The notes: a model not told the origin generated them from the letters alone. 64,000 nt of DNA from Ottowia sp. SB7-C50 (GCF_033110285.1 NZ_CP136995.1:124001-188000); one strand, 5' to 3'. Numbered from the stretch's first letter, positions 20,620-31,244 are shown. Made by a program: numbers and translations.

Positions 20620-22266
20620 TTGAATTACAAGCCTGACCGGGCTGCAGCGCCCTGCAGAAAAGCGGTGACAGCTATTGTGTTGATAGCTGCAGGCATGGCC
20701 TTGCCGGCCGGCGCCCAACTGCCCGGCACCAGCCCCCCGCCCGCCACGCGCGGCCTGCCGTCGCTGGGCGATGCGGGCGACATGACGCCGCTGGAAGAGC
20801 GCAAGCTGGGCGACACCATCATCCGCGAGCTGTATCGCGACCCGGACTACATCGACGACCCGGTGGTGGGCGAGTACGTGGACGGCATCTGGCGTGCGCT
20901 GCTGGCCGGCGCGCGGGCGCGTGGCGAGCTGCCGCCCGAGCTGGACGAGCGCTACGCCTGGACGGTGCTGCTGGGCCGCGACCGCACCATCAACGCCTTT
21001 GCGCTGCCGGGCGGCTATTTCGGGCTGCACCTGGGGCTGGTGGGCACGGTGGCGTCGCGCGACGAACTGGCGTCGGTGCTGGCGCATGAGATGTCGCACA
21101 TCACGCAGCGCCACATTCCGCGCCTGCTGGGGCAGGAAAAGCGCCAGACGCCGCTGATGCTGGCCGCCATGGTGGTGGGCATGATCGCCGCCAGCAAGAA
21201 CCCGCAGGCTGGCGCCGCGCTGGCGGTGGGCGGACAGGCGGCGGTGCTGCAGCAGCAGCTGAATTTCTCGCGCGACATGGAGCGCGAGGCCGACCGCATC
21301 GGCTACGGCGTGATGACCGAAGCCGGCTTTGCCGGGCGCGGCTTCGTCACCATGTTCGAAAAGCTGCAGGCCGCCTCGCGCATCAACGACAACGGCGACT
21401 GGCCCTACCTGCGCAGCCACCCGCTGACGACGCAGCGCATCGCTGACATGCAGCAGCGCCAGCAGGCGCTGGGCCGCGGCGCGCCGCAGGCGGACGGCGC
21501 CGGCCCCGAGCGCGCCGCGGCGCCGGCCGCACTGCCGCCCGACCTGGAAGCGCTGATGGTGGCCGCGCGCGCCCGCGTGCTGGGTCGCCCCGGCGTCGAC
21601 GTGCTGCGCACCTGGGCTGCCGAGCCCGAACACGCCGGCTTTGCCAGCCAGCCGCTGGCGCGCCGCGCCGGCCCGCTGTATGCCGCCGCCTTGTCGCACG
21701 CGCAGCTGCGCGACCTGCCGCGGGCGCAGGCGCTGGCCACGCAACTGGCGCTGGCCGTGGCGGGCGACGCGCGTGCCGCCCGCCAGGCGCGCCTGCTGCA
21801 GGCCGAACTGGCCCTGCAGGCCGGCCAGCCCGCGCGCGTGCTGGAGCTGTTGCCCGCCGCCGAACGCCCGCCCGCGCGCAGCGACGTGTCGGCCCAGGCC
21901 GGCCGCGCCACGCTGCTGCTGCGCGCCCAGGCACAGACGCGGCTGGGCCAGGGCGCCGACGCCGCCAGCGTGCTGCAGCCGTGGGTCAGCAACCACCCGC
22001 GCGATGCGGGCGCCTGGCAGGCGCTGGCGCAGGCGTACGCCGCGCAGGGGCAGACGCTGCGCGCCCTGCGCGCCGAAGGCGAAGTGCCCATGGCACAGAT
22101 GGATTACGCCGGCGCGGTGGACCGCTGGCGCGCCGCGCAGGACTTCGTGCGCCAGTCGCCCGGGGGCGCGGCCGACCTGATCGAAGCCAGCATCGTCGAC
22201 ACCCGCCTGCGGCAGGGGCAGGAGCTGCTCAGGCAGCAGCAGCTGGACGAACGCAAGCGCCGCTGA
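20620..22266 (+). CDS. Secreted M48 metalloprotease with TPR region (BepA/YfgC-like)
   Basis: About 548 residues from a TTG codon. A signal peptide ([15 protein letters not shown]) precedes an M48 domain with the zinc motif [10 protein letters not shown] (His, His, catalytic Glu) and the third ligand region [12 protein letters not shown], then an alanine-rich TPR-like C-terminal half. BepA degrades or helps assemble outer-membrane proteins in the periplasm. Oddity: the hydrophobic core of the signal peptide is encoded by a copy of the AGCTAT repeat (20670-20688), and no ATG start is available before it. Confidence 0.85.
   Translation: MNYKPDRAAAPCRKAVTAIVLIAAGMALPAGAQLPGTSPPPATRGLPSLGDAGDMTPLEERKLGDTIIRELYRDPDYIDDPVVGEYVDGIWRALLAGARARGELPPELDERYAWTVLLGRDRTINAFALPGGYFGLHLGLVGTVASRDELASVLAHEMSHITQRHIPRLLGQEKRQTPLMLAAMVVGMIAASKNPQAGAALAVGGQAAVLQQQLNFSRDMEREADRIGYGVMTEAGFAGRGFVTMFEKLQAASRINDNGDWPYLRSHPLTTQRIADMQQRQQALGRGAPQADGAGPERAAAPAALPPDLEALMVAARARVLGRPGVDVLRTWAAEPEHAGFASQPLARRAGPLYAAALSHAQLRDLPRAQALATQLALAVAGDARAARQARLLQAELALQAGQPARVLELLPAAERPPARSDVSAQAGRATLLLRAQAQTRLGQGADAASVLQPWVSNHPRDAGAWQALAQAYAAQGQTLRALRAEGEVPMAQMDYAGAVDRWRAAQDFVRQSPGGAADLIEASIVDTRLRQGQELLRQQQLDERKRR
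20670..20688. repeat. AGCTAT-family repeat coding for a signal-peptide core
   Basis: AGCTATTGTGTTGATAGCT is an imperfect palindrome almost identical to the copy at 4554-4572 (AT-TATTGTGTTAATAGCT core). Here it is translated as AIVLIA within the protease signal peptide. Confidence 0.7.
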
Positions 22267-22290
22267 CGGGGCGGCCTGCGCGGGGTGCTT

Positions 22291-22629
22291 TCAGCGCTCC
22301 AGCACGGCGTCGATCAGCACGCCCAGCGCCGAGTAGATCAGCGAGCCGATCAGCGCGGCCCAGAAGCCGGCGACGTGAAAGCCGCCCACCAGCCCCGACG
22401 CCGCCCAGAACATCAGCGCGTTGATGACGAACAGGAACAGGCCCAGCGTGATCAGCGTGACCGGAATCGTCAGCACCACCAGTACCGGCCGCACCAGCAT
22501 GTTCAGCAGGCCGATCAGCAGCGCGGCGATCATGGCGGTGCCGAAGCTCGCCACCGTGACGCCCGAATAAATGTAGGCCACGCCCAGCAGCGCGGCGGCA
22601 GACAGCAACCACTTCAGGATCAGCTTCAT
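22291..22629 (-). CDS. Phage-holin-family (Mycobacterium 4TM) membrane protein
   Basis: 112 residues, nearly all membrane: segments about 3-22, 27-45, 50-72 and 85-108. The MLVRPVLVVLTIPVTLITLGL pattern is characteristic of the DUF360/YvlD group of four-helix proteins. Function unknown; YvlD-like proteins appear with envelope-stress genes. ATG at 22629 is taken because the first helix starts there. Convergent with the protease gene, with only 24 bp between stops. Confidence 0.75.
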   Translation of the reverse strand: MKLILKWLLSAAALLGVAYIYSGVTVASFGTAMIAALLIGLLNMLVRPVLVVLTIPVTLITLGLFLFVINALMFWAASGLVGGFHVAGFWAALIGSLIYSALGVLIDAVLER

Positions 22630-22727
22630 GCCGGTCAGCATAGCATGCAGCCGGTGCGCCAAATGGGGGTTTGAGGCGCCGCTGTGAGGGGCTCGGACGC
22701 TCTCTGCTGCACCCCGGCCCGCTCCAT

Positions 22728-22843
22728 CGTCATTCCCGCGATGGCGGGAATCCACGGGGTTTCAGACGATACGGCCGCCTGCTTGGGCAGGCTGGATTGC
22801 CGCCCCCGCCTTTGCGAGGGCAGGCTCTTCGCGGGACTGACGG
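22728..22843. repeat. Paired ATTCCCGC-type repeat, copy 3
   Basis: CGTCATTCCCGCGATGGCGG at 22728 with inverted partner GGATTGCCGCC... GCGGGACTGACGG ending 22843. Closely parallels copy 2, including the GAGGGCAGGCTCT spacer in the second arm. No gene lies in 22630-22917. Confidence 0.8.
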
Positions 22844-22917
22844 TTTTTTACGACGTGCGGGGCAAGGCCACGGCCACCCGCGCCGGCATGGCGGGGTGGC
22901 CGATGCGGGCCGCCGGC

Positions 22918-23388
22918 TTACTCGGTCAGCTCAGTCAGCAGCACCAGCAGCGTGCCCATGCCCGCCACCGCGCCGGGCACCGCCCAGCCCGAGCGGGCGG
23001 GTGTCTGCTCGGGGGCAATCGGCTCCAGATCGACGCCCAGCTTGGGCCGGCGCGCGTCCAGCGCCAGGCCGGCGCCGTGCGCCATGCGCAGTTCACGGGT
23101 CTGGTCGAGCAGCGGGCGCTCGGCCATCAGCGGGGTGACGCTGCCGCCATCCTGCTGCAGCAGCGGGCGCAGTACGGCGGTGGTGTCGTCCAGCCACTGC
23201 TGGCGGCGCTCCTGCAGCGCTTCTTCGCTCACCCACTGGCTGGCGTGGCGCGTCAGCGGCGGCACGCAACCCACCAGCAGCCAGCGGCGCGGCCCGGCGA
23301 TTTCGGCGCCGGCATCACTGGCTCGCTGGCGCGACAGGAAGTCGACCGCGTATTCGGCATCGTCGACGTAGAGGATCACGGTGTCCAT
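22918..23388 (-). CDS. Possible internally initiated 156-residue protein inside the TerC gene
   Basis: Same frame as the TerC fusion, beginning MDTVILYVDDAEY. AAGGAG lies seven to twelve bases before the ATG, much stronger than expected by chance in this linker. The sequence contains LLVGCVPPLTRHASQWVSEE and ends with a hydrophobic stretch (VAGMGTLLVLLTELTE). I do not recognise the family. It may be an ancestral separate gene that became fused to terC when the stop between them was lost, with the original start retained. Confidence 0.45.
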   Translation of the reverse strand: MDTVILYVDDAEYAVDFLSRQRASDAGAEIAGPRRWLLVGCVPPLTRHASQWVSEEALQERRQQWLDDTTAVLRPLLQQDGGSVTPLMAERPLLDQTRELRMAHGAGLALDARRPKLGVDLEPIAPEQTPARSGWAVPGAVAGMGTLLVLLTELTE

Positions 23389-24207
23389 GCTCAGCTCCTT
23401 TTTCGCGGGTTGGGAAGTCGGGACGGTGGCCACGGCCGGCTCGGGCGTCAGCGCGGCGGCCGGGGCCATCGGGGCGATCGGGTCAGCGGCGGCGGCCGGC
23501 GTGTGGTGGACCACGGCCGGCGACGAGCCGCGGCCGCGCGTGCGCAGCCAGGCGGTGCCCAGCACGCCCACGATGGCCAGCGCGATCACGGCCCAGCGCA
23601 GCAGGCTGACCGGGTTCTCGCGGGTGCCGAAGATGTTCGACAGGATCGGCTCGCTGACGATCATGGTGCCGGCGGTAAAGGCCAGCACGCCCGCGCCGAT
23701 GTACATGATGGACGGGAAGCGGTCCACCAGCTTCAGCACCAGCGTGCTGCCAAACACCATGATCGGCACGCTGATCAGCAGGCCGATCACCACCAGGTCA
23801 AACGCGCCGTGCGCCGCGCCGGCCACGCCCAGCACGTTGTCGATGCCCATCAGCGCGTCGGCCACCACGATGGTCTTCATGGCGCCCCAGAAGGTGTTGG
23901 CGCCGGGGCCGTGCTCGCCGTCCTCGCCGCCCTGGTCGGCGATCAGCTTGTAGGCGATCCACAGCAGGCCCAGACCGCCGGCCAGCATCAGGCCAGGGAT
24001 CTTCAGCAGCCACACCACCACCAGCGTCATCACCGTGCGCACGGCAATGGCGCCGACCGTGCCCCAGACGATGGCCTTCTTCTGCAAATGCTTGGGCAGG
24101 TTGCGCGCGGCCAGCGCGATGACGATGGCGTTGTCGCCGGCCAGCACCAGGTCGATCAGGATGATGGCCATCAGCGCGGACCACCAGGCGGTCGAAAACA
24201 GTTCCAT
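22918..24207 (-). CDS. TerC-family manganese-export-type membrane protein fused to a C-terminal domain
   Basis: 429 residues. The first 225 or so form a TerC membrane domain with VLAGDNAIVIALAARNLP and LMGIDNVLGVAGAAHG. A Pro/Ala linker follows, then about 157 residues starting MDTVILYVDDAEYAVDFL with no family I recognise. The internal ATG at 23388 is preceded by AAAAAGGAGCTGAGC, an ideal ribosome binding site, so the second part may also be made separately. Start at 24207 has GGAG upstream. A yybP-ykoY riboswitch precedes the gene, which supports manganese-dependent control and a role in Mn export. Confidence 0.85.
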   Translation of the reverse strand: MELFSTAWWSALMAIILIDLVLAGDNAIVIALAARNLPKHLQKKAIVWGTVGAIAVRTVMTLVVVWLLKIPGLMLAGGLGLLWIAYKLIADQGGEDGEHGPGANTFWGAMKTIVVADALMGIDNVLGVAGAAHGAFDLVVIGLLISVPIMVFGSTLVLKLVDRFPSIMYIGAGVLAFTAGTMIVSEPILSNIFGTRENPVSLLRWAVIALAIVGVLGTAWLRTRGRGSSPAVVHHTPAAAADPIAPMAPAAALTPEPAVATVPTSQPAKKELSMDTVILYVDDAEYAVDFLSRQRASDAGAEIAGPRRWLLVGCVPPLTRHASQWVSEEALQERRQQWLDDTTAVLRPLLQQDGGSVTPLMAERPLLDQTRELRMAHGAGLALDARRPKLGVDLEPIAPEQTPARSGWAVPGAVAGMGTLLVLLTELTE

Positions 24208-24401
24208 GAAAAGCAGCTCCGAAAAAATGACGAAAGACGTCGTACGAACTTCGATGCAGAACCGCGGCGGGTTGAAGGCGGCGAAGGCGGGGCCGGTATG
24301 CGTGGGTGTGCGCCAGCGGCGGCATGGCCGCACAAGGCACTGAAAACGGGACAACGCAAGACCGATGCTTCGACCGCCCACGCGCCACGGCGGGGCTTGA
24401 T

Positions 24402-24556
24402 CGAAGGTCTTGCTCGGTGGCGGCAGCGCGCTGCGCGGCGCTGCCTGAACCACCCGCGGGGCCGGAAGCCTGCGGGGCTGAACCCCAGAAGCTTCGTGTT
24501 GACGACCCGGCGAAGCCGCGCTGCAAGCAGCGGCGGCGGGGAGCTACTCCCCTTCG
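24402..24556 (-). promoter_or_regulatory. yybP-ykoY manganese riboswitch
   Basis: Read on the minus strand, the conserved elements occur in order: CGAAGGGGAGTAGC (24543-24556), GTCGTCAACACG in the middle, a CTGGGG-TT-CAGCCCC hairpin region, and the 3' GCAAGACCTTCG (24402-24413). CGAAGG and CCTTCG pair as the closing stem P1. This class binds Mn2+ and usually turns on exporters such as TerC/MntP. It ends about 195 bases before the TerC start, leaving room for an expression platform. No open gene is present in this leader. Confidence 0.85.
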
Positions 24557-24658
24557 GACAGCCGGATTAAAACAAAACCGGCGTGGCGGCGCAACTGGGT
24601 GAAAGCCCTAGGGTTTCAAGCAAAATCGGCCGCCATCGCTTGTCCAGAAAGCGCAGAA

Positions 24659-24676
24659 AGCTATAAAAACAGAAGC
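24659..24676. repeat. AGCTAT-family remnant at the DUF1289 gene 3' end
   Basis: AGCTATAAAAACAGAAGC overlaps the stop codon of the DUF1289 gene and supplies its hydrophobic VLLLFL tail. Confidence 0.5.
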
Positions 24677-25116
24677 AAAACCGGGCCGTGCGCCGTCGCT
24701 CGTTCGCCGCGCGCGGCCTGCGCGCGCTCGGCGTAGCGGTTGAAGCGCCAGGCGCTGTGCTCCGACGTGATGCGCCGCCACACGGCGCGCTTGGCAAAGG
24801 GGCTCATGCCGGGCCAGTGCTGCACTTCGTCCTCGGTGCGGCCGCAGCCCTTGCACACCGCATCGCCCTGGCTGGTGGAGCAGATGGCAATGCAGGGCGT
24901 GTCGGGCGTCGTGGCGTACCAGGCCAGCCAGGCGTCGCGCGCGGGCGCGGGCATGCCGCGCGCGTCGGCCTCGTCCTGGCGGTGGAACACCATCTGCGCA
25001 TACACCTCGGCCAGCGCCGCGACCGCCGGGGTCAGCGCCGCGCCGTCCACCGCCGGCTGGCGGGCGCGCCAGTGGTTGATGGCGGCTTCGATGTCGATGA
25101 GGTGGATGGTGTCCAT
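24661..25116 (-). CDS. DUF3717/DUF1289-domain protein
   Basis: 151 residues. N-terminal segment MDTIHLIDIEAAINHWRARQ fits DUF3717; the C-terminal half is a DUF1289 cysteine cluster: PCIAICSTSQ, VCKGCGRTEDEV and WPGMSPFAKRAVWRR. DUF1289 proteins are small cysteine-rich proteins suspected to bind Fe-S or zinc; function is unknown. Start at 25116 chosen by domain boundary. The last residues (GPVLLLFL) come from a dispersed repeat and replace the usual end. Confidence 0.75.
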   Translation of the reverse strand: MDTIHLIDIEAAINHWRARQPAVDGAALTPAVAALAEVYAQMVFHRQDEADARGMPAPARDAWLAWYATTPDTPCIAICSTSQGDAVCKGCGRTEDEVQHWPGMSPFAKRAVWRRITSEHSAWRFNRYAERAQAARGERATAHGPVLLLFL

Positions 25117-25148
25117 GGCAGCGGCCCATGATACGGGCCGCGGCTTGA

Positions 25149-25277
25149 TCAGGCCACGCGCCGGCGCCGCAGCGCCGACAGCGCCAGCGCCCACAGGCCC
25201 ACGCCCCACAGCGCGCCCGTGGCGCCACCGACGACGGGGTGCGCAGGCGGCACCTGCCAAGGTACCGTGCGCGGCGC
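25149..25277 (-). other. Open stretch after the M23 stop encoding a hydrophobic, arginine-ended tail
   Basis: In the same frame as the peptidase, directly after its TGA, the sequence reads on for 42 codons and ends GGATGALWGVGLWALALS followed by ALRRRRVA. A Gly-Gly, hydrophobic, Arg-cluster layout resembles GlyGly-CTERM sorting tails. No good start codon is present, so it is not called as a gene. Confidence 0.3.
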
Positions 25278-26079
25278 TCAGCGCGCGGTGAGCACGGGGT
25301 AGGGATTGAGCGCCTCGCCCTTCCACCACTGCTTTTGCGGGCCCAGCCGGGTGATCGCAAAGTGCAGGTGCGGCGCGTCGGCGCGGGCGTTGCCGCTGCT
25401 GCCGACGTAGCCGATGACCTGGCCGCGCCGCACCGCCTGCCCTTCCTGCAGGCCATCGGCATAGCGGTCGAGGTGGGCGTAGTAATAGGCGTACTGCTCG
25501 CCCGCGTCGAACTGGTAGACCGTGATGCCGCCCCCGCCCTGGCTGAAGAACAGCTTGGCGATGCGGCCGTCTTCCACCGCCAGCACGGGCGTGCCGGTGG
25601 GCGCCATGATGTCGATGGCGTCGTGGCGGCGCTTGCCGTCGGCGCGCGCGTCGGAGAAGGTGTCAGCCAGCTGCGCAGCGCGCACGCCCTGCACGGGCAG
25701 CGTCAGGCGACGCGCGGCGAGCCGCGCCGTATCGTCGGGCAGCGGCGTGATGGGCGAGGCGGCACTGGCGGATGGGGCGCGGCCAACGTCGGCGCTCGAC
25801 GCGGGGGCCCGCTGCGCCACGCGGGTGGTGAGCGCTTCCGGCGCCGCATCGTTTCGCGGTGCCGGCTCAGGCGGCGCAGAAGCGCTCGTTGTCCCTTCGC
25901 TCGAGGCTGTCACGCGACCGGTGGCCGCGGGGGGTTGATTCGACCTGGCCCCGCTGCACCCCCGAGGGTGGCGCGTCCGCGTGCCGCAGCGCCCACGCCG
26001 AGATGCCGACGAGTGTGCCCAGCACCACCAGCCACCCCAGCGCCTGGGGCAGCGAAGAAAGGGGTCTGCGCCGCGCCAC
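25278..26079 (-). CDS. M23-family peptidoglycan endopeptidase, frame broken
   Basis: Starts at GTG 26079 with a membrane anchor (LGWLVVLGTLVGISAWAL). After VQRGQVEST the frame changes at a six-C run (six G at 25929-25934 on the plus strand); with five C the frame continues TPAATGRVTASSEG. The catalytic LytM/M23 domain has RRHDAIDIMAPTGTPV, YYYAHLDRYADG and the zinc motif HLHFAI. It should cut peptide cross-links in the periplasm. The gene is 20 bp downstream of the L,D-transpeptidase gene, suggesting a cell-wall operon. Confidence 0.78.
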
Positions 26080-26098
26080 GCGACCGCGCTCCGCCCGT

Positions 26099-27136
26099 TC
26101 AGGCCTTCACGTCGACCCGAGCGCCGACCTTCACGATCTTTGCCAGGCGCTCGGCGTCCCAGTTGGTCAGGTGGATGCAGCCGTTGGTTTCGGAATGGCC
26201 CACCTTGGCCGGATCGGGCGTGCCGTGGATACCCCAGTGCGGCTTGGTCAGGCCGAGCCAGACGGTGCCGACCGGGTTGTTGGGGCCGGGGGCGATGTCG
26301 ACCTTCTGCGCGTCCTTGGGCGCGTTCTTCAGAATGGCCGGGTTGTAGGTGAAGCTGGGCATGTCGACGGCGTTCTTGATCGCCATTTCGCCCAGCGGCA
26401 GCGGGTCGTTGCGCTCGTTGCCGATGCTGATCGGAAAACCCGCGGCCGGCTTGCCGTCCTTGTCCAGCACGAACAGCACGCGCTCGCTCTTGTCGATCTC
26501 GATGCGCTGGCTGGCGCGGGTGGGCGCCTTGCTGTCCAGCACGTTCGGCACCACGATCTCGGTGCCGGCGGCCAGCTTCTTGCCGGAGTTCAGGCGCTGC
26601 AGGTACGCGGGGTTGATGTGAAAACGCTCGGCGATGGCTTCCTGCAGCGATTCGTACGGCAGCGCCTTCAACTTGGCGCGCTCGGCCATGTCGGCCGGCG
26701 TTTTCTCGAACGGGCCGGCGGCGTCCTTGTCGGTGAGGCTGTAGCGCGTCAGCAGCGGCTCGGCGCTGTTTTCGCGCAGCGACTTCCAGGTGTCGGCGTC
26801 GACGGTGCCGCTTTCCTTCAGCCCGTTGGACCGTTGGTAGGCACTGACCATGCGCTGCATGTTCTTGCCGAACGCGCCGTCGATCTCGCCCGGCGAGAAC
26901 CAAGCGCGATCCAGCAGAATCTGCGCCCTCGCCACCGCCGCACCGCGGCTGCCGGTTCTCAGCAGGGGCGTGTCAGCGGCGCTGTTGAAAGCTTCAAAGT
27001 CCAGCGCGTCGGCCGCGGGCGCCTTGGCGGCCCGCTTCTGCGCCCACGCGGGCCATGCGGCCACGCCCAGGCTGGCGACGAACCCGCGCCGTGTGAGGGC
27101 ACGAAACGGAATCGGAGGGTGGGCATGCAAAGACAT
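26099..27136 (-). CDS. L,D-transpeptidase (YkuD) with peptidoglycan-binding domain
   Basis: 345 residues. A twin-arginine-like signal ([19 protein letters not shown]) is followed by a PG_binding_1 repeat ([31 protein letters not shown]), a LysM-like segment and the YkuD domain. Catalytic motif: WGIHGTPDP then [13 protein letters not shown], with the nucleophilic Cys. It forms 3-3 cross-links or attaches proteins to peptidoglycan. Usual SHGC is ETNGC here. Confidence 0.9.
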   Translation of the reverse strand: MSLHAHPPIPFRALTRRGFVASLGVAAWPAWAQKRAAKAPAADALDFEAFNSAADTPLLRTGSRGAAVARAQILLDRAWFSPGEIDGAFGKNMQRMVSAYQRSNGLKESGTVDADTWKSLRENSAEPLLTRYSLTDKDAAGPFEKTPADMAERAKLKALPYESLQEAIAERFHINPAYLQRLNSGKKLAAGTEIVVPNVLDSKAPTRASQRIEIDKSERVLFVLDKDGKPAAGFPISIGNERNDPLPLGEMAIKNAVDMPSFTYNPAILKNAPKDAQKVDIAPGPNNPVGTVWLGLTKPHWGIHGTPDPAKVGHSETNGCIHLTNWDAERLAKIVKVGARVDVKA

Positions 27137-27210
27137 GCCTGCAGTGTGCGGCGCGCGCGGGCCGCCGCCTGTAGGAAAGCGCCCGATGCGCGTGGCAGCG
27201 GGCGCCTATT

Positions 27211-27253
27211 GCTTCTATTTTAATAGCTAAAAGCGCAAGCCAAATCAGCGCTG
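27211..27253. repeat. Dispersed AATAGCT repeat with GC-rich companion
   Basis: CTATTTTAATAGCTAAAAGC followed by GCAAGCCAAATCAGCGC. The same two-part structure, on the other strand, is at 42147. It lies between the L,D-transpeptidase and gap genes. Confidence 0.65.
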
Positions 27254-27305
27254 GCGGCGCGAAAGGCTTGCGGACGCCGGCGCCCACGCTGCGCCGGCGC
27301 GCCGC

Positions 27306-28316
<1,011 letters not shown>

Positions 28317-28358
28317 CTAGGTTTGCAAAAACTCGCTTCACTCAATATTATGGGTGAT

Positions 28359-28809
28359 ATGAAACTTTCGCCGTCGCCCCGAGTTCGTACTCGACACCAA
28401 CGTGTTGGTGGCCGCCGCGCGCAGTGCAGGCGGTGCGTCGGCGATGATTTTGCGCGCCTTCCGCGCGCGCCAGTTTCAACTGCTGGTCTCGGTGCCTCTG
28501 ATGCTGGAGTACGAAGCCGTGCTGAAGCGGCCCGAACACATGGCAGGTCGCAGCATGCGAGATGTAGAGGCGGTGCTGGCCTTGCTGAACCGCTGGGCCA
28601 AGCCCGTGATTTTGCACACGCTGTGGCGACCGCAGACGCGCGACCCGGCCGACGAGATGGTGCTGGAAACCGCGCTCAACGGTCGCGCTCATGCGCTGGT
28701 GACGTTCAATCAACGCGATCTGGCACCGCCAGCGCGTATGTTCAACTTGCCCGTCTACACGCCGGGCGCATTTTGGCAAGCGCTTGAAACGGAGGACCCT
28801 CATGGCTAA
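28359..28809 (+). CDS. PIN-domain ribonuclease toxin, frame broken near the start
   Basis: PIN-family toxin of the COG1569 type. EFVLDTNVLVAAARS carries the first catalytic Asp, with LEYEAVLKRPEH, and later DPADEMVLETALNG and LVTFNQRDL supplying further acidic residues. The only plausible start (ATG 28359, MKLSPSP) is one frame off. Removing one C from the CCCC at 28377-28380 gives MKLSPSPEFVLDTN and an intact 149-residue protein. Without it the first in-frame start (GTG 28402) would lose the catalytic Asp. Overlaps the antitoxin start by 8 bp. Confidence 0.75.
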
Positions 28810-29068
28810 TTACGCACTGCGCCTACCCGACTCGCTGCTCGAACACGCGCGCGAGGTGGCCGAGCAGGAGAAAGTGTCGATGAACCAATTGTTCGCCACG
28901 GCCATCGCCGAGAAACTGTCGGCCTTCAAGACCGAAGCCTTCTTCCGGGAACGTGCGAACCGAATGTCCGAAGCCGAGGCACTGGCAGGCTTTGACGCCT
29001 GGCTTGCCGCCAGCCCCGACGCGCCGCCGATGCCGGGTGACGAGTTGCCTGACGGTGTCAAGTCTTGA
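28802..29068 (+). CDS. Ribbon-helix-helix-type antitoxin
   Basis: 88 residues. N-terminal YALRLPDSLLEHAREVAEQE then KVSMNQLFATAIAEKLSAF is a ribbon-helix-helix/CopG-HicB-like DNA-binding pattern. The C-terminal part is likely toxin binding. Overlaps the PIN toxin stop (ATGGCTAA), so the pair is translationally coupled. Toxin-first order is less common but occurs in this family. Confidence 0.75.
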   Translation: MANYALRLPDSLLEHAREVAEQEKVSMNQLFATAIAEKLSAFKTEAFFRERANRMSEAEALAGFDAWLAASPDAPPMPGDELPDGVKS

Positions 29069-29093
29069 GCGGTGAGCACCATCGCATGCTGGC

Positions 29094-31244
29094 TCAGCGC
29101 CCAAGCACCTTGCGCACCGTATTGGCCACGTTCTCCGGCGTAAAGCCAAAGAACTCGAACAGCTTGGGCGCGGGCGCCGACTCGCCGTAGCGGTCGATGC
29201 CGACCACCGCCGCGCAGCCGTATTTCCACCAGCCGTCGGTCACGCCCATTTCGACGGCGATGCGCGGCAGGCCGGCGGGCAGCACGCTTTGCTTGTAGGC
29301 CACGGTCTGGCGGTCAAACGTGCCGTTGCTGGGCATGGACACGACGCGGACAGCGATCTTTTGTGAAGCCAGCAGCTCTTGCGCCTTCAGCGCCAGCTGC
29401 ACTTCGGAGCCGGTGGCAATCAGCACGGCCTGCGCCTTGGACTTCAGGCCGACGTCGCGCGGCTCGCTCAGCACATAGGCGCCGCGGCTGATGTCGCCCA
29501 GGTCGCGCTTGGGTGCGTAGGGCAGGTTCTGGCGCGACAGCAGCAGCGCCGTGGGGCGGTCCTTGTTTTCCAGCGCGACGGCCCAGGCGATGGCGGTTTC
29601 GGCGGTGTCGGCGGGGCGCCAGACGTCCAGGCCGGGGATCAGGCGCAGGCTGGCGGCGTGCTCAATCGACTGGTGCGTCGGGCCGTCCTCGCCCAGGCCA
29701 ATGGAGTCGTGCGTGAACACGTGCACCACGCGCTGCTTCATGAGCGCGGCCATGCGGATGGCGTTGCGGCTGTAGTCGCTGAAGGTCAGGAAGGTGCCGC
29801 CGTAGGGGATGTAGCCGCCATGCAGGGCGATGCCGTTCATGATGGCGGCCATGCCGAATTCGCGCACGCCGTAGTTGATGTGAAAGCGCGCGCTGATGGC
29901 GGGCGCGGCGGCTTTCAGGTCAACCTCGGGCAGCGGCGCGGCGGCGGCGTTGCTGGTCTCGTCTTCCTTGCCGACGCCGTTGTTGCCGCGCTCCAGTTGC
30001 ACCGCGCGGTCGGGCTTGGCTTCGGGCAGCACCACCGAACCGTCGTCGTTGAAGCGCAGCGGCGTGGTGAACGAGGTGTTGGTGAGGTTGGAGCCGGTCA
30101 GGTCGGCGCTACCGCCAATCAACTCGGGCAGCGCGGCGGTGAAGGCTTCCAGCGCGATCTGGCTGGCTTTGCGGCTGGCCACGGTCTCGGCCTTCTTGTG
30201 CGCCTCGACGGCCGCGTCGACGGCGACCTGGGCAAAGTTCTTGGGCAACTCGCCCGCCATGCGGCGCTTGAAGTCGGCGGCCAGGCGCGGAAAGGCTTTC
30301 TCGTAGGCGGCAAAGCGCTCGTCCCAGCGCTGCTCGGCCTTGGCGCCGGCGGCCTTGGCGTCCCATGCGGCGTACACGTCGGCGGGAATCTCGAACGGCG
30401 CATGCGGCCAGCCCAGCGCCTCGCGCGTCAGGGCGATTTCGCTGGCGCCCAGGGGCTCGCCGTGCGCCTTGGCGGTGTCCTGCCGGTTGGGCGAGCCCTT
30501 GCCGATGTGGGTGCGGCAGATGATCAGCGTGGGGCGCTCGGCGCTTTGCCGGGCCTCGCCAATCGCGCGGTCCACGGCGTCCACGTCGTGGCCGTCGATG
30601 GGGCCGATCACGTTCCACTGGTAGGCCTCGAAGCGCTCGGCCGTGTTGTCGACGAACCAGGGCGCGACCTTGCCGTCGATGCTGATGCCGTTGTCGTCGT
30701 ACAGGGCGATCAGCTTGTTGAGTTTCCACGCCCCGGCCAGCGCGCAGGCCTCGTGGCTGATGCCCTCCATCAGGCAGCCGTCGCCGATGAAGGCATAGGT
30801 GTGGTGGTCGACCAGCGTGTGCCGGGGCCGGTTGAACTCGGCGGCCAGCAGTTTTTCGGCCAGCGCCATGCCCACGGCGTTGGTGATGCCCTGGCCGAGC
30901 GGGCCGGTGGTGGTCTCCACGCCCGGCGTCAGGCCCCATTCGGGGTGACCGGCGGTCTTGCTGTGCAGCTGGCGGAAGTCCTTCAGCTCCTGCAGCGGCA
31001 GGTCGTAGCCGGTCAGGTGCAGCAGCGCATAGATCAGCATCGAGCCATGGCCGTTCGACAGCACGAAGCGGTCGCGGTCGGCCCAGTGCGGGTTGACCGG
31101 GTTGTGCTTGAGGTGGCGGCTCCACAGCGCGACCGCCATGTCGGCCATGCCCATGGGGGCGCCGGGGTGACCGGAATTGGCCTGCTGAACCGCGTCCATC
31201 GCAAGGGCGCGAATCGCGTTGGCCATGTTTTTTTGATCTGCCAT
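29094..31244 (-). CDS. tkt: Transketolase
   Basis: 716 residues, somewhat longer than the common 660-670. Thiamine diphosphate enzyme of the pentose phosphate pathway. Motifs: [19 protein letters not shown], the ThDP site [26 protein letters not shown]-type [17 protein letters not shown], and [10 protein letters not shown]. The extra length includes an insert around residues 405-440 (rich in acidic residues and alanine, [19 protein letters not shown]). Start at 31244 (MADQKNM); the upstream extension is spurious. Confidence 0.96.
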   Translation of the reverse strand: MADQKNMANAIRALAMDAVQQANSGHPGAPMGMADMAVALWSRHLKHNPVNPHWADRDRFVLSNGHGSMLIYALLHLTGYDLPLQELKDFRQLHSKTAGHPEWGLTPGVETTTGPLGQGITNAVGMALAEKLLAAEFNRPRHTLVDHHTYAFIGDGCLMEGISHEACALAGAWKLNKLIALYDDNGISIDGKVAPWFVDNTAERFEAYQWNVIGPIDGHDVDAVDRAIGEARQSAERPTLIICRTHIGKGSPNRQDTAKAHGEPLGASEIALTREALGWPHAPFEIPADVYAAWDAKAAGAKAEQRWDERFAAYEKAFPRLAADFKRRMAGELPKNFAQVAVDAAVEAHKKAETVASRKASQIALEAFTAALPELIGGSADLTGSNLTNTSFTTPLRFNDDGSVVLPEAKPDRAVQLERGNNGVGKEDETSNAAAAPLPEVDLKAAAPAISARFHINYGVREFGMAAIMNGIALHGGYIPYGGTFLTFSDYSRNAIRMAALMKQRVVHVFTHDSIGLGEDGPTHQSIEHAASLRLIPGLDVWRPADTAETAIAWAVALENKDRPTALLLSRQNLPYAPKRDLGDISRGAYVLSEPRDVGLKSKAQAVLIATGSEVQLALKAQELLASQKIAVRVVSMPSNGTFDRQTVAYKQSVLPAGLPRIAVEMGVTDGWWKYGCAAVVGIDRYGESAPAPKLFEFFGFTPENVANTVRKVLGR

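Noticed and set aside
28402-28809. GTG 28402 as the true start of the PIN toxin
   Set aside because: This start would remove the conserved FVLDTN segment with a catalytic Asp, so a frameshift near 28377 is the better explanation.
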